DNA of 12,615 nt from JBQTHP01 sp052389755 (GTDB lineage: Bacteria; Pseudomonadota; Gammaproteobacteria; Steroidobacterales; Steroidobacteraceae). The notes beneath the pieces are model-generated. The model was not told where the DNA came from. It was given only the letters and a program-made list of their open reading frames with translations, and did not search any database. The position numbers and the translations under genes are program-made. The stretch is from the NCBI GenBank assembly GCA_052389755.1, contig JBQTHP010000229.1, positions 1 to 12,615 of the forward strand, written 5' to 3'. This document shows positions 1 to 6,165 of the stretch, in pieces. Each line of letters begins with the position of its first letter. Position 1 is the first letter of the stretch.

Positions 1-1577
1 GCGTTCAGTTCCTCGAAGAAGCGTCGCATTCTGAAATCGTCTCCGAGCTGTCCGGAGCGCTCCTTCATCAGCTCTTCGAGCAGGTACTTGCCGGTGACGT
101 AGCTCGTGCCGTAGCCCGGCTGGCGCAAATACAGCTGCTGCTCGAAACCCAGCAGATCGAGATCCGGGCGCATCCATCCGCGCGGCGTCCATTCGACGTG
201 GAAGTCCGCCGCCTGTTTCATCGTGAACTCGTTCGCGTGCGCGTAGAGCGAAGCGAGGCCGCGAGCCGCGCGCTGCGCAAGCATGATCCACACGATCTCG
301 CGGGCGCGCGGTTGGTCATCGTAGAGACCGGCGTGCATCATCATCTCTTCCGCCGCGGTCGCCATGCCCTCGGCCCGGCTGTCCCAGATGTTGAACAGCA
401 GAGGGCCGCGCCGGATCGGGCTTGCGTGCGGCTCCTCGCGCATCTGCGCGAGATCCCACCAGTGATAGAAATGCGTGTACAGCGTCAGCGGCTCGCGATG
501 AGTCGCCACGGCGAAGAAGTTGCGCGTGGCGTCGGGCACGTACTCGCCGATGCGCTCGCGCATGGCCGGGTCCATGTAGTCGCGGAACGGCAGAATGTCC
601 TGTTTCCGTATGAAGGCGATGTACTTCGTGACGGCCTCGTTGCCGCGCCGCTGATACTCCTGCGGACTCGAGATCACCGGCATCGGCGGCAGAGCGCGGT
701 TTCGCTGCTCTTCGAGCCGCAGCGAAGCATGCGCGCGGGCGAGCTCGCGTTTGAGGAGGCTGACCTCCTCTTCCCACGACAATGGCACCAGATGCACGTT
801 GCGCAGGCTCCACGTGTAGTTCTCCTTGCCGATACCGGACGGGCCGTCCTTGGACGAAGCCTCCTCCTGCAGCCACGCGACGAAGTCCGCGGTCGCTTTG
901 CCCGCCGCTCGAATCGCGCGTTTGAGCTCGGAGCCGGCTTTCGAGGTTTTCTGCTCGAGGTCGGCGAGATCCCGCACCTGCTGCCTGATCGTGCCGATGC
1001 CGGACATCCACAGATCGCGCGCATTGCCGACCAGATTGATGCGGGCCTGGGCGAGCAGCGGCGGGATCACTCCGAGCTCTTCAGCGAGTTTGTGCTCGGC
1101 CGCGGGCGTGAGCGGGAAGGAATACGTCCAGAGCTCGACCAGCCCGTGATGCGTGGGTCCTTCGTGCGCCGGCGTGTCGCTCTGAGCGGTCCAGACGGAC
1201 GTATAAAACGCCGGATCGCGCGCCCAGGGCTTCAGGACGCGAATGTTGAAGTCGAGCCCGTTCATCTCGGCGCGCAGGAGGTGATGGTCCACCTGCTGCT
1301 CGACGGGCCAGCCGTTCGTGCTGATCGCGCCGAGCCGTGTCTGGTACCGCTTCAACTCGTCGTGCTTACGCACGAGGGTCTCGGCGGTGTAGTCCGGCGC
1401 GCGCTCTCGCATCGGCGGCCGCTCGAACGCGCGCCAGTCGGTGAACAGCGCAACCAGGTCCTGATGTGTGCCGCGCGCTGCGCCTTCCTGCGCCGCACCC
1501 GCACCCGCAACACCGGCAGCGATCGTGAACATGCAAGCCTCCGTCAGCAAACACCAGACTCTCTCCTCCAAGCGCAT
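1..1577 (-). CDS. DUF885 family secreted protein, C-terminus cut by window edge
   Basis: The minus strand is open for 525 codons from an ATG at 1577 and runs off the left edge. A strong AGGAGG lies six bases before the ATG and fixes the start. The N-terminus has a short hydrophobic stretch (about residues 15-29) ending AGAGAAQ, which looks like a signal-peptidase I site, so export to the periplasm is likely. The C-terminal part around residues 486-525, with PGYGTSY, a following helix and LGDDFRMRRFFEEL, is the typical DUF885 (PF05960) ending, and I estimate only about 30-40 residues are missing. Many DUF885 proteins carry an HExxPGHH-like metal motif. Here the corresponding region reads THFYHWWDLAQM (368-379), followed by AEGMATAAEEMMMHAGLY. 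Metal-dependent peptidase activity is therefore doubtful. The family is confident; the substrate is unknown. Confidence 0.85.
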   Translation of the reverse strand, partial: MRLEERVWCLLTEACMFTIAAGVAGAGAAQEGAARGTHQDLVALFTDWRAFERPPMRERAPDYTAETLVRKHDELKRYQTRLGAISTNGWPVEQQVDHHLLRAEMNGLDFNIRVLKPWARDPAFYTSVWTAQSDTPAHEGPTHHGLVELWTYSFPLTPAAEHKLAEELGVIPPLLAQARINLVGNARDLWMSGIGTIRQQVRDLADLEQKTSKAGSELKRAIRAAGKATADFVAWLQEEASSKDGPSGIGKENYTWSLRNVHLVPLSWEEEVSLLKRELARAHASLRLEEQRNRALPPMPVISSPQEYQRRGNEAVTKYIAFIRKQDILPFRDYMDPAMRERIGEYVPDATRNFFAVATHREPLTLYTHFYHWWDLAQMREEPHASPIRRGPLLFNIWDSRAEGMATAAEEMMMHAGLYDDQPRAREIVWIMLAQRAARGLASLYAHANEFTMKQAADFHVEWTPRGWMRPDLDLLGFEQQLYLRQPGYGTSYVTGKYLLEELMKERSGQLGDDFRMRRFFEELN

Positions 1578-1607
1578 GGTATTCCTCCTGCGTATCGGCC
1601 GGCACGG

Positions 1608-1626
1608 ATTGCCCATTCGGGGTAAT
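1608..1626. promoter_or_regulatory. Imperfect inverted repeat in the DUF885/MetE-like divergent promoter region
   Basis: The 70-bp divergent gap (1578-1647) holds an inverted repeat: ATTGCCC (1608-1614), a 5-base spacer, then GGGTAAT (1620-1626). Six of seven positions pair and the seventh is G/T. It lies 22 bases before the GTG of the MetE-like gene and about 30 bases before the ATG of the DUF885 gene, so a bound protein could affect both. A role as an operator is inferred from position and symmetry only. Confidence 0.3.
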
Positions 1627-1633
1627 TCCTTAG

Positions 1634-1639
1634 TAAACT
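1634..1639 (+). promoter_or_regulatory. Possible -10 element for a near-leaderless MetE-like transcript
   Basis: TAAACT matches the -10 consensus at four of six bases, including the important T1, A2 and T6, and lies nine bases before the GTG at 1648. Transcription would then start about 1646-1648, leaving almost no leader. This agrees with the absence of any Shine-Dalgarno sequence before that GTG. No good -35 box is evident; TTGCCC (1609-1614) is 19 bases away. Confidence 0.3.
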
Positions 1640-1647
1640 ATTGAATT

Positions 1648-2700
1648 GTGAACAGGGCGAAATACGGGCGACTGCTCGCGACGACCATCGTCGGAAGCTA
1701 CCCTCAGCCGGACTGGCTGCTCGACAGGGGCAATCTTCGCGGCAGGCTCCCGCCGCGCGTGCGGGCTCGGGAGCTCTGGCGCGTTCCCGAGGCTCTGCTC
1801 AGCCAGGCACAGGACGAGGCGACGCTGCTCGCCATTCGCGCGCAGGAACGAGCCGGTGTGGACATCGTCGGCGACGGCGAGATGCGCCGGGAGAGCTACT
1901 CGAACTTCCTCGCTACCTCGCTCGCGGGGGTGAGCGATGAGATCTGCGGAACGGCCATCGACAGAACCGGCAAGCCCAATCCGGTTCCGCGGGTCGTGGG
2001 CCCGATCCGCAGGTCCGGGTCGATCGAGCTCGCCAATGCACGCTTTCTGCGCCGGAGCACGCAGCACATGACGAAGATCACGCTGCCCGGCCCGTTCACG
2101 ATGACGCAGCAGGCGCAGAACGATTTCTATGCGGACGAGCAGTCCGTGGCGCTCGAGTACGCGACCGTCGTCAACGAGGAGATCCGCGAGCTGTTCGCGG
2201 CGGGCATCGACGTCGTCCAGCTCGACGAGCCCTACATGCAGGCGCGCCCCGATCACGCGCGCAAGTATGCAGTAAAGGCGATCAATCGCGCCTTCGAGGG
2301 CACCTCGGGACTCAAGGCCGTGCACATCTGCTTCGGGTATGCACACGTACATGCGGGTGCGGCGAAACCTGCGGGGTACTCGTTTCTGCGGGAGCTCGAG
2401 GACTGCGCCGCCGATCTGATCTCGATCGAGGCTGCGCAGCCCGACCTCGACCTGTCGATTCTCGCGCAGCTGAACTCGAAGGACATCATGCTCGGTGTAA
2501 TCGACCTGAACGACCCGATCGCCGAGACGCCCGCGCTCGTCGCGCGACGCATTCGGGCGGCGCTCGAACACGTGGCGCCCGAGCGTCTCGTGGTTGCTCC
2601 GGATTGCGGCATGAAGTACCTGAGCAGCGACCTCGCCTTCTCCAAACTCCAGGCCATGGCCCGCGGCGCCGACATCGTGCGCAAAGAGCTGGGCGGCTAG
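1648..2700 (+). CDS. Core-only cobalamin-independent methionine synthase-like (MetE C-domain) zinc methyltransferase
   Basis: This 350-residue protein corresponds to the catalytic C-terminal barrel of MetE and lacks the N-terminal half of the usual ~750-residue enzyme. All four expected zinc ligands are present: His226 and Cys228 (HIC), Glu261 (SIEAAQ) and Cys320 (APDCGMK). The LDEP motif (192-195), GDGEMRRESY (75-84) and PGPFTM (147-152) are also family hallmarks. Such enzymes move a methyl or alkyl group to or from a zinc-bound thiolate. Relatives include folate-independent methionine synthases and the epoxyalkane:coenzyme M transferases. GTG 1648 is the only reasonable start: an in-frame TGA lies at 1642 and the first in-frame ATG is far inside the fold. 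There is no Shine-Dalgarno sequence. The stop shares the palindrome CTAG with the convergent next gene. The cytoplasmic zinc-enzyme fold is certain; the methyl donor and acceptor are not. Confidence 0.88.
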   Translation: MNRAKYGRLLATTIVGSYPQPDWLLDRGNLRGRLPPRVRARELWRVPEALLSQAQDEATLLAIRAQERAGVDIVGDGEMRRESYSNFLATSLAGVSDEICGTAIDRTGKPNPVPRVVGPIRRSGSIELANARFLRRSTQHMTKITLPGPFTMTQQAQNDFYADEQSVALEYATVVNEEIRELFAAGIDVVQLDEPYMQARPDHARKYAVKAINRAFEGTSGLKAVHICFGYAHVHAGAAKPAGYSFLRELEDCAADLISIEAAQPDLDLSILAQLNSKDIMLGVIDLNDPIAETPALVARRIRAALEHVAPERLVVAPDCGMKYLSSDLAFSKLQAMARGADIVRKELGG

Positions 2701-3401
2701 CCTGTCCGACCGAGCCACTGCCGCAACAGCTCGGTGGTTCGTGTGGGTTGCTCGAGCGGCACCAGGTGCCCGCAGTCCTCGACGATGACGAGTTGCGCGC
2801 CCGGCACGCCTGCAGCGATCGCTTCCGCATCGCTCACGGCTGTGATCCGATCCTGGTCTCCCACGACGACGAGGGTGGGACGGGTGATCGTTGCCAGGGT
2901 GGGGCGACTGTCGGGCCGCCCGATGATCGCGTTCTGCTGACGCAGAAAGGCTTCCGCACCGGTTTCCAGCGCCATCGCACGGGCGAGCGCGAGAAACCGT
3001 TCATCGGTTCGACCGCGCGTTCCAAACAGGATCGGCAAGCGCTCCTCGATCACCTGCGAGAACTGGCCGCGTCGCACGAGCTTCGCGTATCCCTCGCGGC
3101 GCGCGATCTGCTGGGGCGTATCCGGCGTCGCAAGGGTGCCGAACAGCGCGAGGCGTTCGATGCGATCGGCCGCCTGCCGCCACATTTCGAACGCGATGAA
3201 GCCTCCCATTCCGTGCGCGGCGACCGCAAACCGGCGCGGCGCGGCCCGCAGGATGTCGCGCGCCAGGGCTGACATGGAGTCCGAACCGCGCTGGTCGGCG
3301 ACCGAGACTGCGACCTCGTCTGACAGCTCCTTTGTCTGGTGTTCCCATACCGCCGCGGTACACAATTGGCTCGGTATCAGCACCAGGGAACGCGGGGACA
3401 T
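2697..3401 (-). CDS. Alpha/beta-hydrolase-fold protein lacking the nucleophilic serine
   Basis: This 234-residue cytoplasmic protein has the full alpha/beta-hydrolase pattern: first strand and oxyanion loop (SLVLIPSQLC, 5-14), nucleophile elbow (AAHGMGGF, 61-68), acid turn GDQDRIT with Asp184, and DCGHLVPLEQP with His212. The elbow normally reads G-H-S-x-G-G; here the catalytic position is Gly64, codon GGA, which needs at least two base changes from any serine codon, so a single read error does not explain it. Asp and His are kept. The protein may be a non-hydrolytic binding protein or use the pocket for non-covalent chemistry. I chose ATG 3401 over ATG 3485 because CGGAG precedes it by seven bases and the fold begins just after it. 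It converges on the MetE-like gene with a 4-bp overlap and diverges from the MarR gene with four bases between the starts. Confidence 0.85.
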   Translation of the reverse strand: MSPRSLVLIPSQLCTAAVWEHQTKELSDEVAVSVADQRGSDSMSALARDILRAAPRRFAVAAHGMGGFIAFEMWRQAADRIERLALFGTLATPDTPQQIARREGYAKLVRRGQFSQVIEERLPILFGTRGRTDERFLALARAMALETGAEAFLRQQNAIIGRPDSRPTLATITRPTLVVVGDQDRITAVSDAEAIAAGVPGAQLVIVEDCGHLVPLEQPTRTTELLRQWLGRTG

Positions 3402-3405
3402 CAGC

Positions 3406-3903
3406 TTGCTCCGTTCGGTAGCGAAACCCAGATCGTACGCACGCTTTCGCGATCCTTCGAACAGCCTCGGCTTCCTCTGCCGCATCGGCTTTCGCCGATT
3501 CGCGAAGGCCCTCGAGAATCGGATCCTGCGACACGGTGTCTCGAGTGGTCAGTGGCGATTTCTGCGCATGCTCTGGCGCGAAGAGGGCATTACGCAAAGT
3601 GAGCTCAGCCGCCGCGTGGACATGCGCGAGCCGACGACGGTCGTGGCGATTCAGGGGCTCGAGCGAAGAGGCCTGGTATTCCGGCGTCCTGACACCGCCG
3701 ACCAGCGCAAGGTCCGGGTGTTTCTCACGCCAAAAGCGAAAGCGCTGGAGAACATGCTCATTCCGTACGTCGCGGAAGTTAATGCGATCGCAACGCGGGG
3801 GATCAGCGCTCGAGACGTTCGCACCGCGCGAAAAGTCCTGATCGCCGTGGCGGAGAATCTGGCGCACGACGCTTCCGCCCGCAGGAAACCGGGCAAGACC
3901 TGA
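3406..3903 (+). CDS. MarR-family transcriptional regulator
   Basis: From TTG 3406 this encodes 165 residues, the usual MarR length. A dimerisation helix (about 21-42) leads to SSGQWRFLRML (46-56). The winged helix-turn-helix follows: GITQSELSRRVDM (61-73), recognition helix TTVVAIQGLERRGLV (77-91), and wing DTADQRKVRVFLT (96-108) with the family D-x-R pattern. MarR proteins bind palindromic operators as dimers and usually release them when a small aromatic or acyl ligand binds. TTG 3406 is chosen because GGGGA lies seven bases upstream. No ATG or GTG occurs in frame before the DNA-binding domain, and the upstream ATG 3274 would add a non-homologous 44-residue extension. It shares a start region with the hydrolase-like gene and faces the TonB receptor tail-to-tail across 31 bp. 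Control of nearby genes is inferred from position. Confidence 0.85.
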   Translation: MLRSVAKPRSYARFRDPSNSLGFLCRIGFRRFAKALENRILRHGVSSGQWRFLRMLWREEGITQSELSRRVDMREPTTVVAIQGLERRGLVFRRPDTADQRKVRVFLTPKAKALENMLIPYVAEVNAIATRGISARDVRTARKVLIAVAENLAHDASARRKPGKT

Positions 3904-3934
3904 GAACCAGCGCGGAAAGCTGCGATCCGAGTCG

Positions 3935-6109
3935 TCAGAAGCTATACGACAGCGTCGCGCCGTATGTGCGCGGAGCCTGATAGGTGTTGAGCTCCTGGCG
4001 GAACGGAGCGAACGCCACGATGTGCGTCTTGACGCGTGCATCGTCGAGATTCTTGCCCCACAGCGCGAGCTCCCACTTCTCATCGTGGGCTCGTAGCGCA
4101 ACGCGCGCGTCGATCAGATCGTAACTGCTCTGTATCTCGAACGGCGTGTTCGACGCTTCGAAGAAGATCTCCGACTGCCACGTCCAATCGACTCGAACGA
4201 ATGCGTCTGCCCAGCTCGCGACACTCCAGCCGTACTGGACTCCGACGTTGTACTTGTCCTCCGGTGCCCGGGGAAGCGTCCTTCCGGTATTGTTGGCAGT
4301 CGCGCCCGTCGCAAAATCGGTGAATTTCGCGTCGAGCCGTGTGTAGCTGCCGTTCACGTCCAGACCGGGAATCGGCCGCGCCACGAGCTCGAGCTCCGCG
4401 CCTTCGATCTCGGCCTCGGCCGCGTTGCCGATCACGACACAGCACAACGGGACGAGCTGCGAGACCTGCAGGTCCTTGTGCTCGATCTGGAAGGCGGCGA
4501 GATTGAGCCGTAACCGGTTGCCGAGCCACTCGGTCTTCGCACCGATCTCGTAGGCCACCGCGAACTCCGGGTCGTAGGGGATCACCGCACTCGCGCCGTT
4601 TCCGGCCGTTCCCTGGAAGCCGCCGCTCTTGAATCCGCGCGCCGCGCTCGCGTAGATCATCGCCTGCTCCGCGGCAGTCCACTCGAGGATCGCGCGAGGC
4701 GTGAACGCGTCCCAGCTCTCGCTCGCGGTCACGTCGTATTCCGCCGCGAGTGGCGGTGGAAAGCCGGGTCCCGCGACCCGGATGCCTCGCAGATGAGCGT
4801 CCTTCGACTCCCACGTCATCCGGCCACCGAGTTGTCCCCTCAGCGTGCTCGTGAAATCGAAGCCGATCTCGCCGAACACGGCGGTGCTGTCGGAATCCAC
4901 TTGTTGCGGAAATGATCCCCGCCCCTGCTGTGCAGGGGCGGGGAAGCGCTGGTCGAGCATCTCGTCGCGATCGATGCTCTCGCTGAGAAAATACGCGCCC
5001 ACGATGCCGTCGAGTCGCTCGCCGAGCGCGGAAAAGGAGAGCCGCAGCTCCTGGCTGAGCTGATCCGAATCCTCGACATTGCGGTAGATCGACTCGATCT
5101 GGGTCGGCGGGTTGACCGGGTTGCTGAAGAAAGGATCCTCGAAATCGAACTCCGCCTGTCGATAGGCGGTGATCGACGTCACCGTGCCGATGCCGGTATT
5201 CCAGTTGACTTCACCAGAGATGCCCTCGACGTCACGGCGCAAGTGCCCATCGGTAATGGCGTTCATGACGCGCGGATCCGGATCGACGCCTACACAATGC
5301 ACGCCGCCGTTGAAGGTCGCGTTGCAGACGTTGTCGCGCGGCTTGCCCCTCTGGCGCTGTCGGGTCGCGTCGATGGCCAGCACGACATCGAGATTGGCGT
5401 TCGCGGCGAAGCGCAGCGCGGCGCGCGCCCCGGTAATCTTCTCGTCGTCCACGCCGTTGCCCGTCGTGGCGTTGAAGCTGTAACCGTCGCGCTTTCGGTA
5501 GACTATCGCGCCGGATGCGAACACGGTGCTGCTCAGTGCCTTGTTGAACCGGCCGCGCGCCTCGATCCGGCTGAAATTTCCGAACGTGGCCGCGATATCC
5601 CCGAAGTCGTCGGCAGAAGGTTTGCGAGTGACGAGGTGAACGAGTCCGCCGACCACGTTCTTCCCGAAGAGAGTGCCCTGCGGGCCGCGCAGCACCTCGA
5701 CACGCTCCAGATCGAGCAGATCGAGATTCGCACCGCCGCCGCGGCCGATATAGACGCCGTCGACGAACGTGACGACGGATGCGTCCCCGCCTGCGTTCGA
5801 GTCGATGCCTTCCGTCCCGATTCCGCGGATGATGAGGTTCGGCTCGGCCGGGTTGACTTCGGTGGCGGTGAAGCCGGGCGTGCGCTGCGCAATGTCGACC
5901 AGCGCCTCGATCCTGTTGACCCTGAGCTGCTCGTCGGTGAAAGCGGTGACGGCGATCGGAACCGACTGCAGGTTCTGTTCGATCTTTTGCGCGGTCACCA
6001 GAATCTCGTCGATTCGGACCGCCTCTTCCTGGGCGAGAGTGGATGAGGCGGCGCAGACCGCCACGCACGCCACCAGGAACCTGATACGCCCGCGGAGTTG
6101 CATCGTCAT
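3935..6109 (-). CDS. TonB-dependent outer-membrane receptor
   Basis: This 724-residue receptor starts with a signal peptide (MTMQLRGRIR, hydrophobic core 11-21, cleavage likely after STLA at 26). A TonB-box-like segment (DEILVTAQ, 34-41) and the plug domain (about 45-160) follow, the latter containing LIIRGIG, VTFVDGVYIGR, VEVLRGPQGTLFGKN and GGLVHLVTRKPS. The rest is a 22-strand-type beta barrel ending in LSYSF with a terminal Phe. Such receptors use TonB/ExbBD energy to bring scarce ligands through the outer membrane; this subtype is common in sphingomonad-like catabolic clusters rather than being clearly a siderophore receptor. The ATG 6109 start has GGAG seven bases upstream. It diverges from the MFS gene, so outer- and inner-membrane import of one compound is plausible. 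A perfect 13-bp stem lies in the region encoding an extracellular loop. The ligand is unknown. Confidence 0.95.
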   Translation of the reverse strand: MTMQLRGRIRFLVACVAVCAASSTLAQEEAVRIDEILVTAQKIEQNLQSVPIAVTAFTDEQLRVNRIEALVDIAQRTPGFTATEVNPAEPNLIIRGIGTEGIDSNAGGDASVVTFVDGVYIGRGGGANLDLLDLERVEVLRGPQGTLFGKNVVGGLVHLVTRKPSADDFGDIAATFGNFSRIEARGRFNKALSSTVFASGAIVYRKRDGYSFNATTGNGVDDEKITGARAALRFAANANLDVVLAIDATRQRQRGKPRDNVCNATFNGGVHCVGVDPDPRVMNAITDGHLRRDVEGISGEVNWNTGIGTVTSITAYRQAEFDFEDPFFSNPVNPPTQIESIYRNVEDSDQLSQELRLSFSALGERLDGIVGAYFLSESIDRDEMLDQRFPAPAQQGRGSFPQQVDSDSTAVFGEIGFDFTSTLRGQLGGRMTWESKDAHLRGIRVAGPGFPPPLAAEYDVTASESWDAFTPRAILEWTAAEQAMIYASAARGFKSGGFQGTAGNGASAVIPYDPEFAVAYEIGAKTEWLGNRLRLNLAAFQIEHKDLQVSQLVPLCCVVIGNAAEAEIEGAELELVARPIPGLDVNGSYTRLDAKFTDFATGATANNTGRTLPRAPEDKYNVGVQYGWSVASWADAFVRVDWTWQSEIFFEASNTPFEIQSSYDLIDARVALRAHDEKWELALWGKNLDDARVKTHIVAFAPFRQELNTYQAPRTYGATLSYSF
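4916..4944. repeat. Perfect 13-bp GC-rich inverted repeat (hairpin) inside the TonB receptor gene
   Basis: Left arm TCCCCGCCCCTGC (4916-4928), loop TGT (4929-4931) and right arm GCAGGGGCGGGGA (4932-4944) pair without mismatch. The DNA encodes the FPAPAQQGRG part of an extended, polar loop between two barrel strands of the receptor. No run of T follows on either strand, so it is not an ordinary intrinsic terminator. It could be an in-frame inserted palindromic element or an RNA structure that slows translation or transcription. Confidence 0.8.
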
Positions 6110-6138
6110 GCGCTTGCTCCCCCAAAAATACGTAGAGT

Positions 6139-6144
6139 TCTAAT
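6139..6144 (+). promoter_or_regulatory. Candidate -10 element of the MFS gene
   Basis: TCTAAT matches five of six bases of TATAAT. A weak -35-like TTGCTC sits 19 bases upstream (6114-6119). Transcription would begin near 6151, inside the inverted repeat at 6147-6165. This element overlaps the -10 of the opposite promoter, so the two promoters would lie back to back. Confidence 0.3.
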
Positions 6145-6146
6145 CT

Positions 6147-6165
6147 TTGGGAGATAGTATCCCAA
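6147..6165. promoter_or_regulatory. 19-bp inverted repeat, candidate operator between TonB receptor and MFS genes
   Basis: TTGGGA (6147-6152), a 7-base spacer and TCCCAA (6160-6165) form a perfect 6-bp inverted repeat. It lies in the only gap between the divergent import genes and touches the MFS start codon. It covers the putative -35 of the receptor promoter and the expected MFS transcription start. Its size suits a dimeric regulator, and the MarR protein encoded at 3406-3903 is the nearest candidate. The identity of the binding protein is inferred. Confidence 0.45.

Larger units (their letters stand above)
6137..6165 (-). promoter_or_regulatory. Candidate promoter of the TonB receptor gene
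   Basis: On the minus strand TTGGGA (6165-6160; four of six to the -35 consensus) is followed after 17 bases by TAGAAC (6142-6137; four of six to the -10 consensus). The predicted start near 6130 gives a leader of about 20 bases that contains the GGAG at 6120-6117. The -35 box coincides with one arm of the inverted repeat at 6147-6165, which suggests repression by an operator-bound protein. The call rests on matching by eye. Confidence 0.35.

Noticed and set aside
198..1625. Long plus-strand open frame opposite the DUF885 gene
   Set aside because: Its translation is Arg-rich with no recognisable domain, while the minus strand gives a clear DUF885 protein with a strong ribosome site. It is an antisense shadow of high-GC codon use.
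3274..3405. Longer MarR reading from ATG 3274
   Set aside because: It would add 44 residues without MarR similarity that lie antisense to the hydrolase-like gene. The TTG at 3406 has a ribosome site and gives the normal family length.
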